From Acidovorax sp. (GTDB lineage: Bacteria > Pseudomonadota > Gammaproteobacteria > Burkholderiales > Burkholderiaceae_C), in assembly GCF_021287135.1 (NCBI RefSeq), contig NZ_JAJTBB010000079.1:1-64000 (forward strand): 64,000 bases of DNA, read 5' to 3'. The translations under genes were made by a program, and so were the position numbers. The notes beneath the pieces are model-generated. The model had not been told where the DNA came from. It saw nothing but the letters and a program-made list of their open reading frames with translations, and searched no databases. Below are positions 9,269 through 18,140 of the stretch, piece by piece; the stretch's first letter is position 1, and every line of letters begins with the position of its first letter.

Positions 9269-9306
9269 CGCGCTCGACGGGCCACTGGACCGCCGGGCCC
9301 GCCGCG

Positions 9307-9891
9307 TCACTGGGCCGCGCCCGACTGCCGCTGCAGGTACTGGTCCAGCACAGCGCGCGCAGCGCCGGTCGGGTCGAGCACCTCGCCGGTGCGGGCCGAC
9401 CGGATGCCGGCGGCCGTAATGGCGGCAGTGCGGTCCGTGATGGAGATCACCGCCTGGTACAGGCCATCGTCGCCGGCGCGCTCGTTGGTGTACACGCACA
9501 GCGGCTCGCCCGGCTGGGCAAAGTAGATCACGCCCGAATCGGTAGGCCGGTTGGGTGCGCGCAGGAACTGCGTGTACAGGATCGTGGGCAGCGGGTCCTG
9601 CACCGCGCCGTTGATGTAGTACGGCTGCTGCCAGTCATCGTTGGACACCACCAGGTTGTAGGCCAGCGAGCGCACCTGGAGCGTGGGGTTGCGGCCGTTG
9701 CCCACCGATTCGGCCAGCACGTACAGGATCTTGGTGCCCCGGTACAGCGGACCGTCGGTCCCGACCACCGTGCAGGCCACGCCTTGCAGGCTGGACGCCG
9801 AGTGCACGGCCGCCGTGCTGATGTTCAGCAGATCGGCGTGGGCCATGCCCGCCGCCAGAACCATCCCCATCGAAATTGCAATCTTTTTCAT
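9307..9891 (-). CDS. Secreted protein of unknown function
   Basis: A 194-residue protein with a clear signal peptide (MKKIAISMGMVLAAGMAHA) and a well-placed AGAGGG-like ribosome site. The mature chain has two cysteines (VACTVV and LCVYTN) that could pair, and it is rich in aromatic and beta-forming residues. The C-terminal tail DPTGAARAVLDQYLQR looks helical. I recognise no family. The nearest neighbours (NhaR-like regulator, MFS exporter) run on the other strand and give no functional hint. Confidence 0.75.
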   Translation of the reverse strand: MKKIAISMGMVLAAGMAHADLLNISTAAVHSASSLQGVACTVVGTDGPLYRGTKILYVLAESVGNGRNPTLQVRSLAYNLVVSNDDWQQPYYINGAVQDPLPTILYTQFLRAPNRPTDSGVIYFAQPGEPLCVYTNERAGDDGLYQAVISITDRTAAITAAGIRSARTGEVLDPTGAARAVLDQYLQRQSGAAQ

Positions 9892-10078
9892 ATCCCTCTT
9901 CTCCATTGGCTGATGAGGCAGGCATGCTCCAAGGCGTAGACCTCCAGGCCATGCCGCCGCAGCCAGTCTACCCCCGCTTCCCCGCAAAGGCGCCCGCCAG
10001 CGCAGGCGTAGCGGAGCGTCTACCATGCAGCCGGTCTCTCCTGGTCAACCACTTTACTTTTTATTGCACCGCACCCCC

Positions 10079-11665
10079 ATGGCCGCACCGTCCCCCACCT
10101 CGTTATGGAGCCCCTTGCGCCAGCCGGCCTTCCGGGGGCTGTGGCTCTGCGGCGGGGTGTTCTTCATCGGCAACGGCATGCAGTCCATGGCGGCGGCCTG
10201 GCTGATGGTGGAACTGTCGGGCTCGTCCTTTCTGGCGGCCCTGGTGCAGACGGCCGTGTTCATGCCGATGTTCCTGCTGGCGCTGCCTGCGGGGGTGCTG
10301 GCGGACACCACCGACCGGCGGCGCCTGATTTCCGGCGCCTTGCTGGCCCAGGCGGGGGCCTGCGCGCTGCTGACGCTGCTGGTGCTGCTGGGTTGGGGCG
10401 GGCCTGCATCGGTGCTGCTGCTGGTGTTCGTGTGCGGCTGCTGCACGGCCGTGCTCACGCCGGCGTGGAACTCCTCGGTCATCGACCCGGTGCCGCGCGA
10501 CGAATGGCCCCAGGCCATCACGGCCGTGAGCATTGCCTACAACGCGGCGCGGGCCGTGGGGCCGACGCTGGCTGGGCTGGTCTTTGCCCAGTTGGGGGCC
10601 GGCTGGGTGTTTGCCGTCACAGTGGCCACCACGCTGGTGATGTGGGACGCCATCCGCCGCTGGCCGCCCCGGGCGCACCCGCCGTCCAAGCTGCCGGCCG
10701 AACGCCTATGGGGCGGCACGCTCAGCGGGCTGCGCTTTGCCTGGCATTCGCGCCTGATCCTTGCGCAGCTGGTGCGGGTGATGGCCTTCAGCGCAGCCGG
10801 ATCGGCCCTGTGGGCGCTGCTGCCGGTGATCGCGCAGCGGCAACTGGGCACAGGCGCGCAAGGGTTTGGCCTGCTGATGGGCTGCCTGGGCACGGGCGCC
10901 GTGGGGGTGGGGCTGATCCTGGGCCGCCTGCGGGCGCGCTTCGGCCTGGAAAAAATCGTGGGCATGGCCGGGGTGGTGTTTGCCGCGGCCATGCTGGTGG
11001 CGGCGCTCACCCATGTGGCGGGCGTGGTCTATGGGGTCATGCTGTTTGCGGGCGCGGCGTGGATGTCCGCAATGTCCACCTTCAACACCGCCACGCAGGC
11101 CAGTGCGCCGCAATGGGTGCGCTCGCGCGCCGTCGCGATGCACATGGTGGCGGCCCTGGGGGCGTTCGCGCTGGGCTCGGCCTTCTGGGGTGCGGCGTCC
11201 GACATCCTGGGCCTCGCACCCACGCTGATCGCAGCGGCGGCGCTCATGGGCGCAGGCCTGCTGCTGGCACGGCCCATGCCCCTGCGCATGGGTGCGCTGC
11301 ACGAGGTGACCCAGGCCACACCGTGGGACGAGCTGTTCATCGAGGCCGAGCCCTTGCCCGAGGCCGGCCCGGTCGCTGTGGAAGTGGGCTACCGCATCGC
11401 CCCCGGCACGGACGCCGCCTTCCTGGACACCATCAGCCGCATGAAGGCCCCGCGCCGGCGCGACGGCGCCACCTTCTGGCGCGTGTACAAGGACCTGGGC
11501 GAGCCGTCGCGCTATGTGGAGCGCTTCATCGTGGAGTCCTGGGCCGACTACCTGCACCAGCGGGCCCGCGCCACCATGGCCGACCAGGCGCTGGAGACCG
11601 AGGTGCGGGCCTTCCTCGCGCCCGGCGAAGTGGCGCGCATGTCGCACTACATTGCCGAGCGATAG
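10079..11665 (+). CDS. MFS transporter with a C-terminal soluble domain (EntS-like)
   Basis: A 528-residue protein. The first ~410 residues are a 12-segment major facilitator of the EntS/MFS_3 branch (DTTDRRRLI loop after TM2). The last ~110 residues (from about EVGYRIAPGTDAAF) are soluble and resemble an alpha-beta barrel of the kind fused to this branch. The ATG at 10079 follows a hydrophilic stretch; a start at 10025 would add 18 residues. The likely role is drug or metabolite export, with unknown substrate. Confidence 0.85.
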   Translation: MAAPSPTSLWSPLRQPAFRGLWLCGGVFFIGNGMQSMAAAWLMVELSGSSFLAALVQTAVFMPMFLLALPAGVLADTTDRRRLISGALLAQAGACALLTLLVLLGWGGPASVLLLVFVCGCCTAVLTPAWNSSVIDPVPRDEWPQAITAVSIAYNAARAVGPTLAGLVFAQLGAGWVFAVTVATTLVMWDAIRRWPPRAHPPSKLPAERLWGGTLSGLRFAWHSRLILAQLVRVMAFSAAGSALWALLPVIAQRQLGTGAQGFGLLMGCLGTGAVGVGLILGRLRARFGLEKIVGMAGVVFAAAMLVAALTHVAGVVYGVMLFAGAAWMSAMSTFNTATQASAPQWVRSRAVAMHMVAALGAFALGSAFWGAASDILGLAPTLIAAAALMGAGLLLARPMPLRMGALHEVTQATPWDELFIEAEPLPEAGPVAVEVGYRIAPGTDAAFLDTISRMKAPRRRDGATFWRVYKDLGEPSRYVERFIVESWADYLHQRARATMADQALETEVRAFLAPGEVARMSHYIAER

Positions 11666-11749
11666 CCCCCCCTGAGCCGCATCGCGTGCGCCCGGAAGGC
11701 GGGCGCCCCCTGCGGCTTGGCAAAGTCCGTATTCGGCGGGCGCACTGTC

Positions 11750-11763
11750 TTGACGCGGGTCAA
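11750..11763. promoter_or_regulatory. FNR/DNR-like box upstream of hemE
   Basis: TTGAC-GCGG-GTCAA is a perfect palindrome centred 64 bp before the hemE start. It fits the general FNR-superfamily pattern TTGAY-N4-RTCAA. Haem synthesis genes are often under oxygen or nitrogen-oxide control by this family. No regulator of this type is in the window, so this is a candidate only. Confidence 0.45.
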
Positions 11764-11819
11764 ATTTTCACCGCCAGATCAGGTGCAGAGGCCGGGGGCC
11801 GGCCTGCGACAATCGCGGG

Positions 11820-12938
11820 ATGACCTTCGCGCCCCTCTCCAACGACACCTTCCTGCGCGCCTGCCGCCGCCAGGCCACCGACTACACACCCTTGTGGCTC
11901 ATGCGCCAGGCGGGCCGCTACCTGCCCGAGTACAAGGCCACGCGCGCCCAGGCGGGCAGCTTCATGGGCCTGGCCACCAACGTGGACTACGCCACCGAGG
12001 TCACGCTGCAGCCGCTGGAGCGCTTCCCGCTGGATGCCGCCATCCTGTTCAGCGACATCCTCACGGTGCCGGACGCCATGGGCCTGGGCCTGTCGTTCGC
12101 CGAGGGCGAAGGCCCGCGCTTTGCCAAAGCGGTGCGGGACGAGGCCGCCGTGGCCGCGCTGGCCGTGCCCGACCTGGACAAGCTGCGCTACGTGTTCGAC
12201 GCCGTCACCAGCATCCGCAAGGCCCTGAATGGGCGCGTGCCGCTGATCGGCTTCTCGGGCAGCCCCTGGACGCTGGCCTGCTACATGGTCGAGGGCAAGG
12301 GCAGCGACGACTACCGCCTCGTCAAGACGCTGATGTACAGCCGCCCCGACCTGATGCACCGCATCCTGGCCGTGAACGCCGACGCCGTGGCCGCGTACCT
12401 CAACGCCCAGATCGACGCGGGCGCCCAGGCGGTGATGATTTTCGACAGCTGGGGCGGCGTGTTGGCCGACGGCTGTTTCCAGGAGTTCAGCCTGGCCTAT
12501 ACCCAGCGGGTGCTTGCGCAACTGAAGCGCACGGGCGCGGACGGCCAGGACGTGCCGCGCATCGTCTTCACCAAGGGCGGCGGGATCTGGCTCGACGACA
12601 TGAAGGCCATCGACTGCGAAGTGCTGGGCCTGGACTGGACGGCCAACCTCGGCAAGGCGCGCGCCATCGTCGGCGGCCGGGCCGGCGGCCCCGGCAAGGC
12701 GCTGCAGGGCAACATCGACCCCAATGTGCTGTTCGCCCCGCCCGCGCAGATCGTGACCCAGGTGCACGCCGTGCTCGACAGCTTCGGCACGCCGCACACC
12801 GACAAGTCCACCACCGGCCCCACGCACATCTTCAACCTGGGCCACGGCATCAGCCAGTTCACGCCGCCCGAGCATGTGGCGGCGCTGGTCGAGGCCGTGC
12901 ACAGCCACTCCCGCGCGCTGCGCGCGAAGGCCGCCTGA
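11820..12938 (+). CDS. hemE: Uroporphyrinogen decarboxylase
   Basis: A cytoplasmic enzyme of 372 residues that converts uroporphyrinogen III to coproporphyrinogen III in haem synthesis. Both family signatures are visible: [15 protein letters not shown] near residue 24 and [16 protein letters not shown] near residue 145. Length and ends match the family. The first in-frame ATG at 11820 gives the usual short leader before the first signature. The pairing hemE...priA is a common order in Burkholderiales; here two genes and a non-coding region separate them. Confidence 0.97.
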   Translation: MTFAPLSNDTFLRACRRQATDYTPLWLMRQAGRYLPEYKATRAQAGSFMGLATNVDYATEVTLQPLERFPLDAAILFSDILTVPDAMGLGLSFAEGEGPRFAKAVRDEAAVAALAVPDLDKLRYVFDAVTSIRKALNGRVPLIGFSGSPWTLACYMVEGKGSDDYRLVKTLMYSRPDLMHRILAVNADAVAAYLNAQIDAGAQAVMIFDSWGGVLADGCFQEFSLAYTQRVLAQLKRTGADGQDVPRIVFTKGGGIWLDDMKAIDCEVLGLDWTANLGKARAIVGGRAGGPGKALQGNIDPNVLFAPPAQIVTQVHAVLDSFGTPHTDKSTTGPTHIFNLGHGISQFTPPEHVAALVEAVHSHSRALRAKAA

Positions 12939-12972
12939 GCGGCGCGGCCGTCGGCCCAGGGCGCAGGCCGCC

Positions 12973-13833
12973 ATGCCGGCAGACACGATCCACAGCGCTT
13001 CGGCCGTGCAGGCGCCCGCACCGGCCCTGTCCGGCTGCGTGCGCGCCTACATCTGGCGCGACCTGGCGGCGCTGCCCGCCGGTACGCCGCGCGACACCCG
13101 CGTGCCGGCCAGCCCCTATCCCGGCCTCCTGTGGCTCGTGCGCGGGGCCGTGCTCCTGCACGAATGCGCCGGGCAGCCCGCCGACCAGTGGCTGCCCCGC
13201 ACCGCCCTCTCGGGGGCACACCGGCATGCCTACCATTCCACCTCCGAGCCCGGCGGCGACTTCTTTTGCCTGGCCTTCCAGCCCGGCGCGCTCGCCCTGC
13301 TGACCGGGCGCGACCTGCAGCCGCTGACCGACCGCGTGGAGGACGCGCACGACTGGCTGCCCGCCGGCCCTGAGCGCGCGCCCTGGCAGGCCTGGCTGCA
13401 CGCCATGCACGGGGCACCCGACCACGGGGCCCGCGTGGCACTGTGCGAAGCCTTCCTGGCGCCGCGCTGGGCCGCCGCCGCGCACGAGCACGCGCCCTGG
13501 CTTCGCGTGCACGCCGCCCGCTGGGAACGCCCCGCCCGCCAGGCCCTGGCCCAGGCGCTGGGCTGGACGCCCCGCCACCTGCAGCGGCGCGTGCACCAGC
13601 TCACCGGCCTGCGCCCCGGCGAGGTGGAGCGCATGCTGCGCGCCGAAACCGCCCTGCTGGCCATGCGCGACGCCAACGCCAGCGCCCTTGACGCCGCCCT
13701 GCACCACGGCTACGCGGACCAGGCCCATTTCAGCCGTGAAACGCGGGCGCTGTACGAGCGCCCGCCCGCCGCGCTCAAGGTGCACACCCTGCTGCCTGCC
13801 ACCGACGCCGACTGGATGCTGCGGCGCGGCTGA
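12973..13833 (+). CDS. AraC-family transcriptional regulator
   Basis: A 286-residue protein starting 34 bp after hemE. The C-terminal third carries an AraC-type double helix-turn-helix (LAQALGWTPRHLQRRVHQLT, then ALHHGYADQAHFSRETRALY). The N-terminal ~180 residues resemble the cupin-like sensing half found in this family (short DUF6597-like stretches such as GLLWLVRGAVLLHE). Co-orientation with hemE suggests shared transcription, but the target is unknown. Confidence 0.82.
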   Translation: MPADTIHSASAVQAPAPALSGCVRAYIWRDLAALPAGTPRDTRVPASPYPGLLWLVRGAVLLHECAGQPADQWLPRTALSGAHRHAYHSTSEPGGDFFCLAFQPGALALLTGRDLQPLTDRVEDAHDWLPAGPERAPWQAWLHAMHGAPDHGARVALCEAFLAPRWAAAAHEHAPWLRVHAARWERPARQALAQALGWTPRHLQRRVHQLTGLRPGEVERMLRAETALLAMRDANASALDAALHHGYADQAHFSRETRALYERPPAALKVHTLLPATDADWMLRRG

Positions 13834-13840
13834 GCGTCCG

Positions 13841-14362
13841 CTACCGGGCGATCACCCGCGGCCGCCGGATCTTGGCCTGCAACTGCAGGATGCCGTAGAG
13901 CAGCGCCTCGGCCGTGGGCGGACAGCCGGGCACATAGACGTCCACCGGCACGATGCGGTCGCAGCCGCGCACCACCGAGTAGCTGTAGTGGTAGTAGCCC
14001 CCGCCGTTGGCGCACGACCCCATGGAGATCACATACCGCGGCTCGGGCATCTGGTCGTAGACCTTGCGGATGGCGGGCGCCATCTTGTTGGTCAGCGTGC
14101 CCGCCACGATCATCAGGTCGCTGTGCCGGGGGCTGGAGCGGGGAATGATGCCGAAGCGGTCCAGGTCGTACCGTGCCATCGCGGCGTGCATCATCTCCAC
14201 GGCGCAGCAGGCCAGCCCGAAGGTCATGAACCACAGGCTGTCGGTGCGCGCCGCCTGCACCACGTCGTCCAGCCGGGCCAGCATGAACCCGTCGCGCTCC
14301 AGGGACGGCACCAGCGCGGGAGAGGGAGAAGGAGAAGGAGAGGTGTCTTGAGAACTTGCCAT
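13841..14362 (-). CDS. Orphan NuoB-type NADH dehydrogenase subunit
   Basis: A 173-residue homologue of the complex I 20-kDa subunit NuoB. All four ligands of the N2 4Fe-4S cluster are present: C52, C53, C117 and C147, with [23 protein letters not shown] and [11 protein letters not shown]. It stands alone, with no other nuo gene in the window, and has a low-complexity Ser-Pro leader encoded by a GGAGAA-type repeat. The start is taken at 14362; an in-frame ATG at 14413 would add 17 basic, cysteine-containing residues. It may be a spare subunit or part of another hydrogenase- or formate-type complex elsewhere. Confidence 0.85.
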   Translation of the reverse strand: MASSQDTSPSPSPSPALVPSLERDGFMLARLDDVVQAARTDSLWFMTFGLACCAVEMMHAAMARYDLDRFGIIPRSSPRHSDLMIVAGTLTNKMAPAIRKVYDQMPEPRYVISMGSCANGGGYYHYSYSVVRGCDRIVPVDVYVPGCPPTAEALLYGILQLQAKIRRPRVIAR

Positions 14363-14505
14363 GGCCGGCGTCTTGGGCAGAGGGCGCTGGCATGTCTTGA
14401 AGCAAAGCGACATGGCCGGGGCGCGGCAGGCTCACCCCGGAAGTGCGCCGCAGGCCCTGCGACAATGCAGCGGGCGGGCCGTTACCGTGCAGCCGCCCGC
14501 ACTAC

Positions 14506-15080
14506 TTATGCACAAAACTGGAGCATGGACCCCACTTCGATCAAAAAAGCCCACTTGCCGTAAGAAGACGTTACAAAGAACCTAAGTGCTTGATTTGCAA
14601 GGAAATTAAAACCCTGCCGTTTTGACAGGCAAGCCACTCGGAGCACGGATTTTCAAGCACTTGCGAGCCAAACCCCATGGATATCAACAAAGTTATCCAC
14701 AGAAATTCTGGATTTCTCCGATTTGCCCTTCCAAATCAAGCACTTGCAGCACAAACCTAACAATTGGATGAACACGCGGCCCCTCGGCTAGCACAAAAAC
14801 CGGCCTCCACAGGCTCTTGACGCGACCCTGTTGTCTGACTTATGCACACCAGACATCGTGCACTGCAGCATGCGCCAGCGCCTCCGGCCTAGCACAAAAA
14901 AAAGCTTGCAAAACCGTCAGAGGGTTGATTTATAACGATTTTTCAAGACTGCCGCATTTCCAGGCAATCTGTTCGGGCCCAGTCTTCATGCGGCTTGCGC
15001 GGCGGTCGGGGCAGGATGTCAACAAAGTTATCCACAGAAATCCGGGATTACCCATCCGCACCAGCCAAATCAAGCACTTG
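14506..15080. other. DnaA-box cluster with duplicated modules (oriC-like or datA/DARS-like)
   Basis: Non-coding, AT-richer stretch between the nuoB-like gene and priA. It holds four matches to the DnaA box TTWTNCACA, all on the plus strand: TTATGCACA at 14506 and 14840, TTATCCACA at 14693 and 15028. A 23-bp identical block containing the box occurs at 14684-14706 and 15019-15041. Each copy is followed ~27 bp later by AAATCAAGCACTTG (14733 and 15067). The same 14-mer core occurs inverted at 14584 and in part at 14653. CTAGCACAAAAA occurs at 14788 and 14889. I see no gene in 14363-15144. The role could be replication origin, DnaA titration or reactivation, or priA control. Confidence 0.6.
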
Positions 15081-15144
15081 GCGATGACATCTCCACGCCA
15101 CCTGCACAACCTGCTCCAACTGCCGTTCAGCCGCTTTCCCTGCC

Positions 15145-17277
15145 GTGTCCGCCCCTGCTTCGTTCCTTGTCCACGTCGCCTTGCACACGCCCGCGCACAG
15201 CGGCGTCGGGGACCTGCTCAGCTATGCCTGCGACCGGCCGCTGCCTGCCGGCACGCTGGTGCGCGTGCCCCTGGGCCGCCGCGACGTGCTGGGCGTGGTG
15301 TGGGACGCCGAGGACGCCCCGGGCGAGCTGCCGGAGGGCGCAACCCTGCGCGCCATTGCGGGCGTGCTGGACGGCGTGGCCCCGCTGGACCGGTCCTGGC
15401 GCCGCCTGGTGGCCTTTGCCGCCCGCTACTACCAGCGCGCCCTGGGCGAGGTGGCCCTGGCCGCGCTGCCGCCCCAGCTGCGCGACCTGCAACCCGAGCA
15501 GCTCGCCCGCCGCCTGCGGCGCCCGGCCAAGGCACTCGCCGCCGAAGGAGGCACGGACGCTATAAAAAACATAGCGCTTAGCGCAGAACAGGAAAGCGCC
15601 AGGGCCCGAATTGCCTCAGAACCTGGCCCCTTCCTGCTGTTTGGGAGCACCGGCAGCGGCAAGACGGAGGTGTACCTGCGCTGCGTGCAGGAGGCGCTGG
15701 AAGCCGACCCGGCCGCCCAGGCGTTGGTGATGGTGCCCGAGATCAACCTCACGCCCCAGCTGGAAGAGCGCTTCACCGCCCGCTTTGCGCCACGCTTCGG
15801 CAGCCAGGCCGTGGTGTCGCTGCACAGCGGCATGACGCCCCCGCAGCGCCTCAAGAGCTGGCTGGCGGCGCACAGCGGCGTCGCCCGCATCGTGCTGGGC
15901 ACGCGCATGGCCGTGTTTGCCAGCCTGCCGGGGCTCCAGCTCATCGTGGTCGACGAGGAGCACGACCCCAGCTACAAGCAGCAGGAGGGGGCGCGCTACT
16001 CGGCCCGTGACCTGGCCGTCTGGCGCGGGCGCGAGCAGGGCGCCAAGGTGCTGCTGGGTTCGGCCACGCCCTCGCTGGAGAGCTGGCACGCCAGCCGCCC
16101 GCCCACGCCCGAAGATCCGGAGGGCGGGCGCTACCTGCGCCTGCACATGCCCAGCCGCATTGGCGCGGGCGCCCTGGCCCGCGTGCGCCGGGTGGACATG
16201 AACCAGCAGCCCCGCCGCACCGTGTTCAGTGCGCCGCTGCTGCAGGCCATTACCGAACGGGTGGCGCGCGGCGAGCAGAGCATGGTCCTGCTCAACCGCC
16301 GCGGCTACGCCCCGGTGCTGCACTGCACGGACTGCGGCTGGAAGAGCGACTGCCCGCACTGCAGCGCCCACCAGGTCTTCCACAAGACCGACCGCACCCT
16401 GCGCTGCCACCATTGCGGCTACACCGTGCGCGTGCCGCTGCACTGCCCCGCCTGCGGCAGCCCCGACATCCATTCCATGGGCCGGGGCACGGAACAGCTG
16501 GAGGAACAGCTGGCCGCCCTGCTGCGCAACGTGCAGCGCCCGGACGGAAATCCCGCCCGCATCGCCCGCATCGACGCCGACACCACCAAGGCCAAGGGCG
16601 CCCTGGAGGCCCAGCTGGCCCAGGTGCATTCGGGCGAAGTCGATGTCCTGGTGGGCACGCAGATGATCGCCAAGGGCCATGACTTCCGCCGCATCACCCT
16701 GGTGGCCGCCGTGCAGCCCGATGGCGCGCTGTTCAGCAGCGACTTCCGTGCGCCCGAGCGGCTGTTTGCGCTGCTGATGCAGGCGGCCGGGCGTGCCGGG
16801 CGCGACGCCGCCTACGTGGCCGCGCAAGGCACGCAAAGCGAGATGTGGGTGCAGACGTACCACCCGCAGCATGCCGTCTATGAGGCGCTGCGCAAGCACG
16901 ACTACGAGGCGTTTGCGGCCCAGCAGCTGCGGGAGCGTGCCGAGGCGGCCATGCCCCCGTTTGCCTACCAGGCCCTGGTGCGGGCCGACGCCCGCACGCA
17001 GGAGGTGGCCCAGGGTTTTCTGTCCGCCGCCACCGCCGCGGCGCATGCGGCCGGCTTGCCCGGCCTGGACGTGGTGACGCTGTTCCCGCCCGTGCCGCTC
17101 ACCGTCCAGCGCGTGGCCAATATGGAGCGGGCGCAGATGCTGATGGAAAGCCCCAGCCGCGCCGCGCTGCAGCGTTTTCTGGCCGCGTGGCAGCCCGTGC
17201 TGCAGGCCACCCGCGCCCAGCCCGCGCACAAGGGGCTGGTGCGGTGGCTGGTGGATGTGGATCCGTTGACGATCTGA
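15145..17277 (+). CDS. priA: Primosomal protein N' (replication restart helicase PriA)
   Basis: A 710-residue 3'-5' helicase that restarts stalled forks. It begins with GTG at 15145. It has a short N-terminal DNA-binding domain, Walker A GSTGSGKT at 167-174, a DEEH box, the zinc-binding cysteine cluster (CTDCGWKSDCPHC, CHHCGY, CPACG) and the helicase C motifs (AGRAGRD). The Walker lysine is residue 173, against 230 in E. coli PriA, so about 57 residues are missing before it, where the winged helix should be. In that place sits an in-frame copy of the dispersed repeat (residues 139-154). Confidence 0.96.
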   Translation: MSAPASFLVHVALHTPAHSGVGDLLSYACDRPLPAGTLVRVPLGRRDVLGVVWDAEDAPGELPEGATLRAIAGVLDGVAPLDRSWRRLVAFAARYYQRALGEVALAALPPQLRDLQPEQLARRLRRPAKALAAEGGTDAIKNIALSAEQESARARIASEPGPFLLFGSTGSGKTEVYLRCVQEALEADPAAQALVMVPEINLTPQLEERFTARFAPRFGSQAVVSLHSGMTPPQRLKSWLAAHSGVARIVLGTRMAVFASLPGLQLIVVDEEHDPSYKQQEGARYSARDLAVWRGREQGAKVLLGSATPSLESWHASRPPTPEDPEGGRYLRLHMPSRIGAGALARVRRVDMNQQPRRTVFSAPLLQAITERVARGEQSMVLLNRRGYAPVLHCTDCGWKSDCPHCSAHQVFHKTDRTLRCHHCGYTVRVPLHCPACGSPDIHSMGRGTEQLEEQLAALLRNVQRPDGNPARIARIDADTTKAKGALEAQLAQVHSGEVDVLVGTQMIAKGHDFRRITLVAAVQPDGALFSSDFRAPERLFALLMQAAGRAGRDAAYVAAQGTQSEMWVQTYHPQHAVYEALRKHDYEAFAAQQLRERAEAAMPPFAYQALVRADARTQEVAQGFLSAATAAAHAAGLPGLDVVTLFPPVPLTVQRVANMERAQMLMESPSRAALQRFLAAWQPVLQATRAQPAHKGLVRWLVDVDPLTI
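15559..15606 (+). repeat. Dispersed palindromic repeat, copy R2, inside priA
   Basis: GCTAT-AAAAAAC-ATAGC followed by GCGCTTAGCGC and ending AGCGCCAGGGCC. It keeps the priA frame and encodes roughly AIKNIALSAEQESARA. It is more divergent than the other copies in its second half. Confidence 0.7.
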
Positions 17278-17363
17278 CCCGGGCGCAGGGCCCGTCCGGA
17301 GGGGAAATGCCCCACCGGGTGGCAGCCCGCGCCAGGGTGGCGACGGCGCCTTCCTCAGCCCGG

Positions 17364-17936
17364 TCAGCCCGGCATGTTCATGCCGTTGGCCTTGAGATAG
17401 CACATGTCATTGGGCTGCAGCACCAGCCCCACCGTGCACTCCGGCGTGAAGCCCGTGGGCGTCTCCAAAAGAAGGTCGGGCCGCGTGCTCACCTCAGTGA
17501 TCCGCTGCGCGTGCGCCGTCTGGTTCTGCACGGTGTACACATGGGTGAACGGGGGGGAGAACAGCTCGGGGTTGTGCGGGATGATGGCGGCGCCGCCTGC
17601 AGCTTGGTCCAGCACGATTTCCACCGCGGGCGGGGGCGGGGCCGCGACGGCGTTGCGGTTCCACAGCGCGGTCGACAGGCTCGCACATGCCAGGAGGCCG
17701 GCGGCCCACACCTTCAGCGTGCGCCCGCCGTTCGAGCGCAGAGCATGGTAGGCCACCACGGCGAGCAGGCCGGCCATGCCGATCAGCGCCCATTCCGACG
17801 CCGTCGGCACGTTCGAGGCCGCCAGCGGGGCATAGGCCACGGTGCCCATGGACTGTGCGGCCGCGCCCTGCGCCACCAGAAGCCCCACCATCGCGGTGGC
17901 AGACCACCGTGCGCGACGCGACATCAATTGCTTCAT
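17364..17936 (-). CDS. Midcut-by-XrtH-type protein (exosortase H substrate)
   Basis: A 190-residue secreted protein. It has a signal peptide (residues 1-28), then VPTASEW at 43-49 followed by a hydrophobic segment and a basic patch. This is the IPTL-CTERM-like sorting signal of exosortase H, but here it is in the middle of the chain rather than at the C-terminus. The remaining ~110 residues contain a second hydrophobic stretch, a proline run and a cysteine-bearing end. That layout is the one described for midcut-by-XrtH proteins. A GGAGG site precedes the ATG. No exosortase gene is in the window. Confidence 0.75.
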   Translation of the reverse strand: MKQLMSRRARWSATAMVGLLVAQGAAAQSMGTVAYAPLAASNVPTASEWALIGMAGLLAVVAYHALRSNGGRTLKVWAAGLLACASLSTALWNRNAVAAPPPPAVEIVLDQAAGGAAIIPHNPELFSPPFTHVYTVQNQTAHAQRITEVSTRPDLLLETPTGFTPECTVGLVLQPNDMCYLKANGMNMPG

Positions 17937-18140
17937 TCGAGAATCCTCCGAGTAAAGCCGAAATTGTTACAAGGGATTGCAGACCGCAGCAAGCAAAGAA
18001 TTGCCGCGGCAGCGACAGTGCAGGGCCGCCCCCAGCGCGCCCCGCTCACCCCGCCGCCCAGGACGCCCGAACCGTTCGCCCAAACCCTGGCCCGGGAAGG
18101 CTTTGCCGCGCCGGCCCGCGCCCGGCGGCTGAGGGCCAGC

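Noticed and set aside
11666-11720. Terminator after the MFS gene
   Set aside because: AGCCGCA and TGCGGCT can pair, but the loop is 29 bases and no T-run follows.
14321-14345. GGAGAA-type purine repeat as a ribosome-site cluster or regulatory tract
   Set aside because: Read on the minus strand it codes for the Ser-Pro leader of the nuoB-like protein.
14363-15144. A small gene in the DnaA-box region (for example the frame starting near 14817)
   Set aside because: The frames contain repeat sequence, have no ribosome site and no family likeness. The region looks non-coding.
113-17403. Many long open frames on the opposite strands of dsbD, hemE and priA
   Set aside because: They lack family motifs and have compositions expected from reversed high-GC codons (arginine-, alanine- and histidine-rich). 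They are shadows of the real genes.
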